A stretch of 44,776 nt of DNA from an uncultured Mycoplasmatota bacterium (GTDB lineage: Bacteria; Bacillota_I; Bacilli_A; RF39; UBA660), in the NCBI GenBank assembly GCA_946497925.1, contig CAMMMG010000006.1, forward strand, positions 1 through 44,776, written 5' to 3'. A model generated the notes under the pieces. That model was not told the DNA's origin, made no database searches, and worked only from the letters and a program-made list of their open reading frames with translations. Below are positions 18,361-28,261 of the stretch, one piece after another. The position numbers and the translations under genes were made by a program. Every line of letters begins with the position of its first letter. The stretch's first letter is position 1.

Positions 18361-20343
18361 TTAAGAATTTTTATCTAACTCTTCTATAATACTCTCATAA
18401 CTTGCATCACTAGGCATTCTTAAATCTCCTCTTGGAGATAAAGAAACTGTACCAACCTTTACTCCATCTGGTATAGCATTTCTTTTAAATTGCTGTGTAT
18501 AAAAACGCTTAACAAATAGTTTTAACCATTTTTTTATTTCTTCACTTGTAAAATCATTTTTAAAGGTAAGTTTAGCAAGAAAATATATTTTCTTAAAAGA
18601 TGCTCCATATCTTAAAAGATGATAAAGGAAAAAGTCATGTAATACATAAGGACCAATAGAAGACTCGGTTGTTTGTAAAATTTTACCAGCTTTGGTTGGA
18701 GGAAGTAACTCTGGAGATATTGGAGTATCTAATATATCTTTTAATACTTCTTTTCTCATACCTTCACTAATACTCATAAAATATTCTACTAAATATCTAA
18801 CCAAAGTTTTAGGAATAGAAGAATTAACAGAATACATACTCATATGATCTCCATTATAAGTACACCAACCTAAAGCAAGTTCTGATAGATCTCCTGTTCC
18901 AATAACAATACCCCCTACCATATTAGCAACATCCATTAATATTTGCGTTCTCTCCCTTGCTTGGATATTTTCATAAGTAATACTCCTATCATTAACATCT
19001 AAACCAATATCTTTCATATGCAATAGACATGCCTCTTTTATACTAATTTCTTTTAAAGTCGCCCCATATTCTTTTACTAAATTTATAGCATTTTGATAAG
19101 TTCTATCAGTAGTACCAAAACCAGGCATAGTAATACCTATAATATCTTTATAATCACGATTAAGTTTTTGAAAAGCCCGAACTATAATTAGAAAAGCAAG
19201 AGTAGAATCAAGTCCTCCAGACATTCCTATTACACATTTTGTATTATTTAAATGAATTAGACGTCTTGCAAGAGCAGAAGCTTGTATTTCTATAATTTCT
19301 TCACATCTCTCATTTCTTTCTAAAATATTACTAGGTACAAAAGGATACTTATTATATTGTCTTGAAAGCTCATTAGTATTTTCTTTAACTAAAACTTCTA
19401 TTACTCTAACATCATCATCTAAAAATACTTCCATATAACTATTATTACGTCTTCTCTCATTAACTAATCTATCTACATCAATATCACTATATATTAAATT
19501 ACTTTCAATCTCAAACTTTTTATTAGAAGCAAGTTTAACCCCATTTTCATAAATCATAGAAGCACCACTAAATACCAAATCAGAACTAGATTCCATCATT
19601 CCACTACTTGCATAAATATAAGCAGATTTAGTTTTAGATGACTGGATACTAACTAAATTATTACGATACTTATCTTTACCAACAATTTCATTACTACTAG
19701 AAAGATTAAAGATAATAGATGCTCCATTTAAAGCATGATGATTACTAGGAGAAATAATAGACCATAAATCTTCACATATTTCAATAGCAAAAGCAATATC
19801 TTCATTTTCTTTATCTTTAAATATAATATTAGAACCAATAGGAACGATTCTTTCTAGTAACTTAACTTCTCCAGATTTTAAATCTTTACTACTTGAAAAC
19901 CATCTTTTCTCATAAAATTCGCTATAATTAGGAATATAAGTTTTAGGAACAATTCCCAAAATATCACCTTTTTGTATAACAACTGCACAGTTTAATAACA
20001 TATTATTACATTTAATAGGCATTCCTAAAATAGAAATAATATCTAAATCTTTAGTTTTATCAAGAATAAGTCTTAAAGCATCTTCTAAAGGATCCAGTAA
20101 ACTATCTTGTAAGAACAAATCACCACAAGTATAACCAGTTAAAGAAAGTTCAGGAGTAGTAACAATTGAAACCCCTTCACTATCCGCTTTTCTAATCATT
20201 TTAACTATTTCTTTAGCATTTTCTATAGGACTAGCAAGTACTAACTTATTAACAATCGCACCAACTCTAACAAATCCATATTCTTTCATTCTTAAAATCT
20301 CCTTCTCTTTTTTATTATTTTTATTTTTTTTAATGATATACAT
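18361..20343 (-). CDS. nadE: glutamine-dependent NAD+ synthetase
   Basis: Nitrilase domain (TPELSLTGYTCGDLFLQ, FAIEICEDLW) plus synthetase domain (CVIGMSGGLDSTLAFLI, GTGDLSELALGWCTYNGDHMSMY). Confidence 0.95.
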   Translation of the reverse strand: MYIIKKNKNNKKEKEILRMKEYGFVRVGAIVNKLVLASPIENAKEIVKMIRKADSEGVSIVTTPELSLTGYTCGDLFLQDSLLDPLEDALRLILDKTKDLDIISILGMPIKCNNMLLNCAVVIQKGDILGIVPKTYIPNYSEFYEKRWFSSSKDLKSGEVKLLERIVPIGSNIIFKDKENEDIAFAIEICEDLWSIISPSNHHALNGASIIFNLSSSNEIVGKDKYRNNLVSIQSSKTKSAYIYASSGMMESSSDLVFSGASMIYENGVKLASNKKFEIESNLIYSDIDVDRLVNERRRNNSYMEVFLDDDVRVIEVLVKENTNELSRQYNKYPFVPSNILERNERCEEIIEIQASALARRLIHLNNTKCVIGMSGGLDSTLAFLIIVRAFQKLNRDYKDIIGITMPGFGTTDRTYQNAINLVKEYGATLKEISIKEACLLHMKDIGLDVNDRSITYENIQARERTQILMDVANMVGGIVIGTGDLSELALGWCTYNGDHMSMYSVNSSIPKTLVRYLVEYFMSISEGMRKEVLKDILDTPISPELLPPTKAGKILQTTESSIGPYVLHDFFLYHLLRYGASFKKIYFLAKLTFKNDFTSEEIKKWLKLFVKRFYTQQFKRNAIPDGVKVGTVSLSPRGDLRMPSDASYESIIEELDKNS

Positions 20344-21025
20344 AAGACTTTGCTAAATTAAAAGTATATTTCGTTTGAATATCAGTAATATAACCTCTTT
20401 CCATTAATTCTACAACTTCATCAACACTACATTCAAAATAGCGAATCGCTTCATTATCATCTAAATTTTGCTCAAACTTCTTTTCACAATCTAAAGCTAA
20501 AAAACTATAATTGTAAGCACATACACCACAAGATTGGTCTTGATAAAATTTATCTAAATAAATCATTTCTTTTGGAAAATATCCTGTTTCCTCTACAACC
20601 TCTCTTTCTGCACAGTTTTCACTACTTTCTCCATCTTCAATATAGCCTGCAGGAAATTCCACACAAACAGATTCTTTTGTACTACTTCTAGATTGTACTA
20701 CTAAAACAACATTATTATCTTTAGTTACTGGCATAACAATCGCTGCGGATTTATCACCACCACCTTTAATAATCTTTTCTCTTGGAACAACCATACCATT
20801 ACCAAGTTCCACCATATATTTTTCGACATCCATATATCCTTTACGTTTAATTGGCATATCTTTTTGTAATAAACTTAATAGATACTTTTTAAATTGTAAT
20901 AAATTCTTTTTTGATGCTTTAATATTTTTATCATCATAAATATATTCACTAGATAACAAAGTCTTTTTAACTGTCTTTAACTCTTTTATATAATCATTTA
21001 ACTCTTCTAGTTTTTCTTTACGCAT
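20330..21025 (-). CDS. NUDIX hydrolase (ADP-ribose pyrophosphatase-like)
   Basis: Nudix box GYIEDGESSENCAEREVVEETGY. Confidence 0.9.
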   Translation of the reverse strand: MRKEKLEELNDYIKELKTVKKTLLSSEYIYDDKNIKASKKNLLQFKKYLLSLLQKDMPIKRKGYMDVEKYMVELGNGMVVPREKIIKGGGDKSAAIVMPVTKDNNVVLVVQSRSSTKESVCVEFPAGYIEDGESSENCAEREVVEETGYFPKEMIYLDKFYQDQSCGVCAYNYSFLALDCEKKFEQNLDDNEAIRYFECSVDEVVELMERGYITDIQTKYTFNLAKSYVYH

Positions 21026-22493
21026 TATGATTCATTACCCCTATTTTCTTTACTCTTCCCCCATTTATCATTTCATTCTTTAAATCCCACAACTCATAAC
21101 TTAAATCAACATGAACAGGATGAGGATTTACAAATCTTTTATTCTCTTCACTTAATGTTTCTTTCTCTTTAGTACAATAGTCTCTAATATTCATTACACT
21201 ATCACTTTTATATACACATTCTCCATTTATAAATATTGGTTCTAACAATTCTCTAACTGTATAAGTACCTTTCTCTAATTCTTTCTTTTTCCAAGTATCT
21301 ATTGGATCAAATAATGTTACTTCTTTATTTTCATCATACTCTTCATGTGTAAAACCAATAATATCTCCTCTAATTTTGCCAGTCTCTTTATCATAGAATC
21401 TAAATATTTGTTTATCTCCCGGATTAGTAATTTTAACAGTATCTTCACTTAGTTTAATCTTAGGAATAATTTCTCCAGACTTTTTAATAGCAGCTAGTTT
21501 ATAAACTCCTCCAAAGCTAGGACAATCTTTTGAAGTAATTAAGCTTGTACCAACTCCCCAAAGATTTATTTTCGCTCCCTGTTTTTTTAAATCTTCAATT
21601 AAATATTCATCTAAGTCATTAGAAGCACAAATACTAGCATCAGGAAATCCTGCTTCATCTAACATAGTTCTAGCTTTTTTAGATAGATATGCTAAGTCTC
21701 CACTATCTAGTCGTATTCCATATTTTTTAGGCATCTTACCTTGTTCTTTTAACTCTTTAAATACTCTTATCGCATTAGGAACACCTGAATTTATTGTATC
21801 ATAAGTATCTACTAGTAAAGTTGCATTATTTGGAAAAAGTTCTGCATATTTCTTAAAAGCCTCATATTCACTATCAAAACTCATAATAAAGCTGTGAGCA
21901 TGAGTACCAGCAACACTAATATCAAATTTTTTACCAGCAAGAACATTACTAGTTGAAGCACATCCTCCAATAACTGCAGCTCTTGCCCCATATACACCAG
22001 CATCAGGTCCTTGTGCCCTTCTAAGTCCAAACTCCATAACAGCATCCCCTTTAGCCGCTTCACATACACGGGAAGCTTTAGTAGCAATTAAACTTTGATG
22101 ATTAATAATATTTAATATCGCTGTCTCTACAAGTTGAGCTTCTATAATAGGCGCTTCTACTTTTAATAAAGGCTCCATAGGAAAGACAACAGTTCCTTCT
22201 TTAATAGCATAAATATTACCAGTGAATTTAAAGTTTTCTAAATATTTTAAAAACTCTTCATCAAAAAGTTCTAATTCTCTTAAGTACTCTATATCATCCC
22301 TATCGAAGTGTAAATTTTTAATATAGTCAATTACCTGTTCAAGCCCTGCTACAATAGCATATCCTCCATCTGATGGATTCTTACGATAAAAGACATCAAA
22401 TACTACTCTTTCATCCCTTCTCATATCAAAATATCCATTCATCATAGTAAGTTCATATAAATCAGTTAATAAAGTTAAATTTTCTTTTTTCAT
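21018..22493 (-). CDS. pncB: nicotinate phosphoribosyltransferase
   Basis: LTDLYELTMMNGYF, GLRRAQGPDAGVYGARAAVIGGCASTSNVLAGKKFDISVAGTHAHSFIMSF. Confidence 0.96.
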   Translation of the reverse strand: MKKENLTLLTDLYELTMMNGYFDMRRDERVVFDVFYRKNPSDGGYAIVAGLEQVIDYIKNLHFDRDDIEYLRELELFDEEFLKYLENFKFTGNIYAIKEGTVVFPMEPLLKVEAPIIEAQLVETAILNIINHQSLIATKASRVCEAAKGDAVMEFGLRRAQGPDAGVYGARAAVIGGCASTSNVLAGKKFDISVAGTHAHSFIMSFDSEYEAFKKYAELFPNNATLLVDTYDTINSGVPNAIRVFKELKEQGKMPKKYGIRLDSGDLAYLSKKARTMLDEAGFPDASICASNDLDEYLIEDLKKQGAKINLWGVGTSLITSKDCPSFGGVYKLAAIKKSGEIIPKIKLSEDTVKITNPGDKQIFRFYDKETGKIRGDIIGFTHEEYDENKEVTLFDPIDTWKKKELEKGTYTVRELLEPIFINGECVYKSDSVMNIRDYCTKEKETLSEENKRFVNPHPVHVDLSYELWDLKNEMINGGRVKKIGVMNHNA

Positions 22494-22529
22494 TTAAACC
22501 ATCCCTTTCTTTTTATCAAAATATTAATA

Positions 22530-23129
22530 TCAATTCCTAAAATTTTTAACTAACTGAATCCCTTGTTGTTCCATAAGTAGATAAGCTGCATCTACATAAT
22601 TTTGTCTTGATTCTTCTGCAAAAGTTGCCACAGCATCTTGATGTACTCTTACAATACAATCCCTATTATGTTGATCAAGATAACAAGAAAGCCCCATAGG
22701 ACCATTACATATACAAATATCAGTACAACATCCTACTATATTATACTCTTCTACATTCTCGGCTTCCTCTACCACATATCTAAAAATAGGAGCCTCCATA
22801 AAACTTGTATTATTTTTAGGTATACATATAGTATTATCTAAAATAGTAAAAGGTTTTAACTCATCAATCACCTCTTCTTCTCCACTACCTTCAAGACAGT
22901 GACAACCATTAAATCTCTTATGTTCCGTAGATTTTTTAGTATGAGTATCTTGAATATAGATAACTAACTCACCAGCCTGCTGATATTCTTTAATAAGTTC
23001 TATCTGCCTAGGTATAACTCTAGCGATAGATTTATCATGCAATATTCCTTCCTTAACAAAGCCATTAACCATATCAACAACAATTAAAGCTTTCTTATAG
23101 ACTTTAAAATTCTTAACCTTCATAATCAT
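22530..23129 (-). CDS. pncA: nicotinamidase / isochorismatase family cysteine hydrolase
   Basis: KALIVVDMVNGFV, YIQDTHTKKSTEHKRF, IVGCCTDICI. Confidence 0.9.
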   Translation of the reverse strand: MIMKVKNFKVYKKALIVVDMVNGFVKEGILHDKSIARVIPRQIELIKEYQQAGELVIYIQDTHTKKSTEHKRFNGCHCLEGSGEEEVIDELKPFTILDNTICIPKNNTSFMEAPIFRYVVEEAENVEEYNIVGCCTDICICNGPMGLSCYLDQHNRDCIVRVHQDAVATFAEESRQNYVDAAYLLMEQQGIQLVKNFRN

Positions 23130-23200
23130 CCCTCCTCTTATTAACTTTTTATTAATATCAAAAGTTAAGAAATAAGCAAGTAATTAAACTTGTTATTAAC

Positions 23201-23229
23201 ATTATATTAATAAGATAACGATTTGTCAA
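23201..23229 (-). promoter_or_regulatory. consensus sigma-A promoter of the NAD salvage operon
   Basis: minus strand TTGACA - 17 nt - TATAAT, upstream of pncA. Confidence 0.75.
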
Positions 23230-23297
23230 CTGAAATTTCTATTTTTTTTCTAAAAATATATTATTTTATGATAAAATATATGAAAAGGAGAAATATT

Positions 23298-24107
23298 ATG
23301 TTAGATAGAATTTTTGATTTAGCCAAAATACAAAATAAAATTTCTAATTTCAGTATGCCAGTAAAAAAAGAATACTATAAATATTTAATTAATCATTTTG
23401 GAATTTTATTTACTTTTCATTCGAATCGTATCGAAGGTACTAATACTACTCTTACCTTAAATGACACTAAAGAAATATTAAGTAACACTTATGATTTAAC
23501 AAAAGTTCTAGATAAAAATAAAAAAAGAGAAATTAATGAAACTATTAATCATCAAAATGCTTTTAAGTATATTTTTGAAATATTAGATAAAGACATTGAT
23601 ATTATAACTATAATTAAAAACTTACACAAAATTATTGGTAATAATATAATTAAAGATGCTGGAAATTATAAAACAGTAGAAAACTACTTAATAAATAGTA
23701 ATGGTGAAGAAATAAGTTTCCCAACACCTTCTCTTGTTCCCCAAAAAATGAATGAACTAAAAGAAAAATATGAAACTACTTGGCAAGACTTAACAGTATT
23801 TGAGCGAGCTGTTAAGCTACATATGGCCATTACTAACATTCATCCATTCAGTGATGGTAACGGACGTGTTGCAAGATTAATAATGAATTATGAATTGATA
23901 AGAAATAATTATCCACCAGTTAATATTAATGAGGCTCAAAAGTTATCTTATTATGCAATGCTTGAAGATATTAATATCAGCACAGACTATAAAAATAATC
24001 CACTAGAAATTGGTGATATTAAACTATTAACTGAAACAATTGAACAACTATCAATATTAACATTTAAAAATATGCAAAAATATTTTAATAATAAAAGAGA
24101 AATTTAA
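23298..24107 (+). CDS. Fic family protein, class II-like
   Basis: HPFSDGNGRVAR; inhibitory-type SNRIEG; RBS AAAAGGAG before ATG at 23298 (track start 23223 probably too far upstream). Confidence 0.92.
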   Translation: MLDRIFDLAKIQNKISNFSMPVKKEYYKYLINHFGILFTFHSNRIEGTNTTLTLNDTKEILSNTYDLTKVLDKNKKREINETINHQNAFKYIFEILDKDIDIITIIKNLHKIIGNNIIKDAGNYKTVENYLINSNGEEISFPTPSLVPQKMNELKEKYETTWQDLTVFERAVKLHMAITNIHPFSDGNGRVARLIMNYELIRNNYPPVNINEAQKLSYYAMLEDINISTDYKNNPLEIGDIKLLTETIEQLSILTFKNMQKYFNNKREI

Positions 24108-24135
24108 GATAGCTCACATCTTAACATTTCTCTTT

Positions 24136-24327
24136 TTACATAGTATCTTCATTTAACAAAACCACTGTTTTAATTGAATTGTAATAAGCTTGCATACAGT
24201 CTTCTCTATAAAGAGGGCTCAAACCTTCTACTCGCCAATACATTTTATCTATAATCTGATAACGTTCATTAATATTATAATTATGCTCTTTACACTTTTC
24301 TTCATCAAAATATATTTCCATCATCAT
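24136..24327 (-). CDS. internally deleted paralog of the 24330-24674 protein
   Basis: N- and C-terminal halves nearly identical to its neighbour with the middle missing between two IIDK repeats. Confidence 0.6.
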   Translation of the reverse strand: MMMEIYFDEEKCKEHNYNINERYQIIDKMYWRVEGLSPLYREDCMQAYYNSIKTVVLLNEDTM

Positions 24328-24329
24328 TA

Positions 24330-24674
24330 CTAATCAATACCTTCTACGTTAATATTTCTTTTTTTAGCAAATTCTAAAAAATGCTTTCTAGAATTATAAT
24401 AAGCTTGCATACAGTCTTCTCTATAAGCAGGTGCCAACCCTTCTACTCGCCAATACATCTTATCTATTATTTGTCTAAACCATTCTGTCCTAGGTAAATT
24501 TATATTGGCCTTTGAAAAAGTTACAAAATCATCTTTAGTACCTAAATACACACCTTTATCTATTTTTTTTACATTATTATCTTCAAAGAATTTATCTATA
24601 ATCTGGTAACGTTCATTAATATCATAATTATGTTCTTTACATTTTTCTTCATCAAAATATATTTCCATCATCAT
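24330..24674 (-). CDS. small hypothetical protein, possible partner of the VapD-like gene upstream
   Basis: 114-aa ORF; tandem paralog downstream. Confidence 0.6.
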   Translation of the reverse strand: MMMEIYFDEEKCKEHNYDINERYQIIDKFFEDNNVKKIDKGVYLGTKDDFVTFSKANINLPRTEWFRQIIDKMYWRVEGLAPAYREDCMQAYYNSRKHFLEFAKKRNINVEGID

Positions 24675-24723
24675 TTTTAATCAACTCCTTATTCTAATTA
24701 AATTTTATATTTGCAAATATTTT

Positions 24724-25050
24724 TTAATCTTTAATAACTTCTACCATGTCATACCTATCACCTACACTAGTTGCATCTATTTTTTTAATACAATACTTTA
24801 ACCATCTTAAAATATTACTTAAATCTTTCAAATCTTGTTCTACTTCTGCAAATGTTTTAACATAGACAGAAATATAACCTGAACCTTGTCTATGTAGATA
24901 ACCTATATCTTCTAAATATCTCCTTATATCATAATAGGCATTAGTATAAGTTTTAGGATATACTTCTTTTAGTTTATTAGTATCTAAATCAAAATTAATC
25001 GCTTTTCTTGTTAAATCATAATGAACATCTTGATTTAGATTTAAATCTAT
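24724..25050 (-). pseudogene. VapD-like (Cas2-related endoribonuclease family) reading frame lacking a canonical in-frame start
   Basis: Open frame IDLNLNQDVHYDLTRKAINFDLDTNKLKEVYPKTYTNAYYDIRRYLEDIGYLHRQGSGYISVYVKTFAEVEQDLKDLSNILRWLKYCIKKIDATSVGDRYDMVEVIKD*; resembles VapD (AINFDLDT, YTNAYYDIRRYLE, RQGSGY); in-frame stop upstream, no ATG/GTG/TTG; could also use a rare ATA start. Confidence 0.6.
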
Positions 25051-25190
25051 AACCGATACCTCCCATAATTTTATTTATAACCATCACTTCCTTTCACTAA
25101 CTTCTATTTAGATACTATCCGTGTTAACACGAGATAAATCTAACATAGAATTATATACGTGTAAAATCATAAATTTAAAAAATTTGTCTA

Positions 25191-25228
25191 AAAAAAGTAG
25201 GCGAATTTAACAAACTCGCCCACTAAAT
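25191..25228 (-). terminator. intrinsic terminator at the end of the Tad/T4SS locus
   Basis: minus strand AGTGGGCGAgTTTgttAAAtTCGCCTACT followed by TTTTTT. Confidence 0.8.
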
Positions 25229-25281
25229 TTAATATTTTGCATTGAAAACTTCTATCAATTTTCAAAACTAATACTTTTTTA

Positions 25282-27504
25282 TTATTCATCAAAGAAATCA
25301 TCAAAGAAATCATCATCATCGTCATCATCTAAACTTAAATTAACTTCTTTTTTAGGTTGTTCATTAACCACTGGTTTAACTTCAGGTACAGGTTCACTAA
25401 CAACCTCTTTAACTGGAGAAACATCCTTAACAGGTTTTTCTTCTTTAGATTTAAGTGCATCTAACTTCTGTTGTTGTTTCTGTTTATTCATAGCCTCTTC
25501 TTTTTCAAGTTCTGCAATTTTAGCATCTATTTTCTTAACTAATTCATCTACATCAAATGAAGGTTTCTTAGGTCCTGCATTACTTTCCATATTAGGATTC
25601 ATAAAAGGAGGCATCTGATTATTATTCATTGTATTATTTGGTCTAGGCATTCCTATAGGATTAGATATACCTCCACCCATAGGATTATTATTAGCTCCTG
25701 CTCCTATTCCAAACAAATTAGGTGGTACAAATCCAGGTGGAGTACTTCCTCCTTCTCCATTTGGATTAGAACTATTCATCATCTCAAGTAGCTTCTCTTT
25801 TTTCTTTTCTTTTACAAATGTCTTTATATCAAAAGTATGAACTGCAAGTTTTTCTCTTTCAGGATATGCTGCCTTAGGATAAGTCTTACCCCAATCAAGT
25901 TTAAAATCAGGGGTAAACTTAGTCTTAAATGGCTGCATTCTCATTCTTAAAATAATAACTTCAAACTGTTTCATTCTCTGTAAATCAGATACTGTAACAA
26001 GAGGCGTTGAGGCAGTCTTATCATCTGACTTAGACTTAACTTCACCACACATCTTAGATATTTCTTCAAGAGCTGCTAACTCTGCTGAAATCAAATATAT
26101 AATATTACCACAGTTACCTCTAATAGTCTCTGCATTCTCTTTACCATAAACTTGATTTAACTGTGCATAGTTCTGAATAATCATTGTAAATCTAATATGC
26201 CTTGAACGAGCAGCCGTAATCATAGTAGTAACATCTTTAAGTGGTGGCATGTTAGCAAACTCATCAAGTAAGAAATTAGTTCTAACAGGAAGTTCTCCAC
26301 CATTTTCTTGAGCAACACCGATTAATGTTTCATAACATTGTTTTAGAAGTATTGTAACAAGTGAATGATATGTTTTCTTTTCATCTTGAACAACTATAAA
26401 TAAAGCAGTTTTACGTCTTCCAATATCAGCTAGTTCTATATCACTATGACTAAGCATTTCTGATAAGTTTTCACGAGATGCAAATAACTTAATCTTTTGT
26501 CTAAATACTGATAAAATAGAACCTTTGGTGTCTGTTGGTGCATTAATAGTACTAGAAGCATTAATTACAGATGCACTAGCAGGATCTTTAAACGAAAAGT
26601 ATTCTTTAATATAAGTAGATCCCCCAAATTTCTCTTCTCCTACTGTAGTCATTAAACTAATACTATTAATATTAATTTCATCTTCTTTAGCATCTTCAAA
26701 AAGCCCTAAAGCAACACCAGAAAAGTAGTCAGCTGAAGTCTTCTCCCAGAACGGATCACTATTATTACTAGATTCATCATATAAAATATTTAAAGCAAGG
26801 TCATCTAGTAACTCAATCGCTTTATCTTGATTACCACTTTTATACATTCTATAAGGAAGTGATAATGGATTCCAACTACTACCATTTTGTGGATCACGAA
26901 AGTTAAGTATTTGTACGTCATACCCTTTATCACGAAGCATATTAGCAGTCGCTTCATAAATCTCACCCTTAGGGTCAGTAATAATCATAGATTCTCCTGC
27001 TTTGGCAAGTAATTTAACAGTAGGTTTAATAACAGTTTGCGTTTTACCTGAACCAGTAGAACCAATAACTAAAGTATGATATTCTCCATTATCAACCCAT
27101 GCTTCCTTATCATTTAAAATTAAAGGAACACCAGCTGCATTACTATACTCTTGCCCTGGAGTAACCATAACAACATCTTCTTCAGCTTTAATCTCTTTAT
27201 CTTTAGCCCATCTAGAATAACCTTTATCTTTCTTTTCAGTTGTAAAACCAATTCCCTTTTCCATTTCAAAAAAATATGATTTAACACTAACAAGCATACC
27301 CACTAAAGCTAAAAAATAAATAAGTAAAGTCATCCATAAAAATTTAGGTGTAAACGCAGGTAAAGGATTAAGACCACTAAAATATCCTTCAGTAGCAAAA
27401 GAATGTAAATTAACAATACCTATCGCTACAATATAAAGTAAAAAGATAGCAAAGACTATAAAAATCATCACATCATCTTTATCCGCTCTAAACTTTAACT
27501 TCAT
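25282..27504 (-). CDS. VirD4/TraG-type type IV secretion coupling ATPase
   Basis: VIGSTGSGKTQTVIKPTVKLL Walker A, SMIITDPKGEIYEATANMLRDKGYDVQILNFRDP, NFLLDEFANMPPL Walker B; P/N/Q-rich region and acidic C-terminal tail. Confidence 0.93.
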   Translation of the reverse strand: MKLKFRADKDDVMIFIVFAIFLLYIVAIGIVNLHSFATEGYFSGLNPLPAFTPKFLWMTLLIYFLALVGMLVSVKSYFFEMEKGIGFTTEKKDKGYSRWAKDKEIKAEEDVVMVTPGQEYSNAAGVPLILNDKEAWVDNGEYHTLVIGSTGSGKTQTVIKPTVKLLAKAGESMIITDPKGEIYEATANMLRDKGYDVQILNFRDPQNGSSWNPLSLPYRMYKSGNQDKAIELLDDLALNILYDESSNNSDPFWEKTSADYFSGVALGLFEDAKEDEININSISLMTTVGEEKFGGSTYIKEYFSFKDPASASVINASSTINAPTDTKGSILSVFRQKIKLFASRENLSEMLSHSDIELADIGRRKTALFIVVQDEKKTYHSLVTILLKQCYETLIGVAQENGGELPVRTNFLLDEFANMPPLKDVTTMITAARSRHIRFTMIIQNYAQLNQVYGKENAETIRGNCGNIIYLISAELAALEEISKMCGEVKSKSDDKTASTPLVTVSDLQRMKQFEVIILRMRMQPFKTKFTPDFKLDWGKTYPKAAYPEREKLAVHTFDIKTFVKEKKKEKLLEMMNSSNPNGEGGSTPPGFVPPNLFGIGAGANNNPMGGGISNPIGMPRPNNTMNNNQMPPFMNPNMESNAGPKKPSFDVDELVKKIDAKIAELEKEEAMNKQKQQQKLDALKSKEEKPVKDVSPVKEVVSEPVPEVKPVVNEQPKKEVNLSLDDDDDDDFFDDFFDE

Positions 27505-27568
27505 AATAATCCCCTCATTTCAACGCTTATTATACCAGCATTTTACTAATTTGAAAACAAATTTTTTA

Positions 27569-28258
27569 TTATATTTTATTATTTTTTATGTTTTTTAACA
27601 CTAACAGCAAAAATATAAAAATTATCACAACTATTATAGAACCAATAATAATTATATTAGTATTATCTACCTTTTTAACAACATCACTAGTATCTATTAA
27701 CATATTAATAGTATTAGAATCATCTTTTTCTAATATCCAAGTATAAACATTACCATTTACTTCATCAGCATTATTTTCTCTAACTAAATAATCTGTTTTA
27801 ATATTTAATTTAACTTCTTCTAATTCTGGATATTCATTAAAGTATAATAAAGTACCTTCAGCAAATAAAGCTATAGTATGATCATCTCGATTAAAAGAAA
27901 TATTATAAGATCTAAAACCATCCTTAACTGTTCTAGCATTCTTATATTCATTTATATTAAAATCATAACTATAATTAAATTTATACCCATTACCTAAATC
28001 TGTTTCTTTTTTTGTATAGTAATCAATCCCCTCTAAAGGCTCATCAGGCATAGTATCAACAATTAAATTTCTTGCATACACGGGAATATAATTTCTAAAA
28101 GATGACTTTATAATATCCTTAGGATAAAGGGCATTTTGATAAAAAGTAATATCTACACTTTCTTTTATTTTATTATCACTTATATCAAGATTAACTTCAG
28201 CAGTACAACCACACATCATAAAAATTAAAAATACTAATATCAAACACTTACTTTTCAT
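27569..28258 (-). CDS. lipoprotein with C-terminal TM, T4SS-associated
   Basis: Lipobox MMCGC near the N-terminus; hydrophobic C-terminus IIIIGSIIVVIIFIFLLLVL. Confidence 0.7.
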   Translation of the reverse strand: MKSKCLILVFLIFMMCGCTAEVNLDISDNKIKESVDITFYQNALYPKDIIKSSFRNYIPVYARNLIVDTMPDEPLEGIDYYTKKETDLGNGYKFNYSYDFNINEYKNARTVKDGFRSYNISFNRDDHTIALFAEGTLLYFNEYPELEEVKLNIKTDYLVRENNADEVNGNVYTWILEKDDSNTINMLIDTSDVVKKVDNTNIIIIGSIIVVIIFIFLLLVLKNIKNNKI

Positions 28259-28261
28259 ATT

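Noticed and set aside
21881-22087. minus-strand 68-aa ORF
   Set aside because: Alternative frame inside pncB
25200-25360. Short repeats near the virD4 end as a CRISPR-like array
   Set aside because: They are codon repeats of the acidic tail and a terminator stem, without regular spacers
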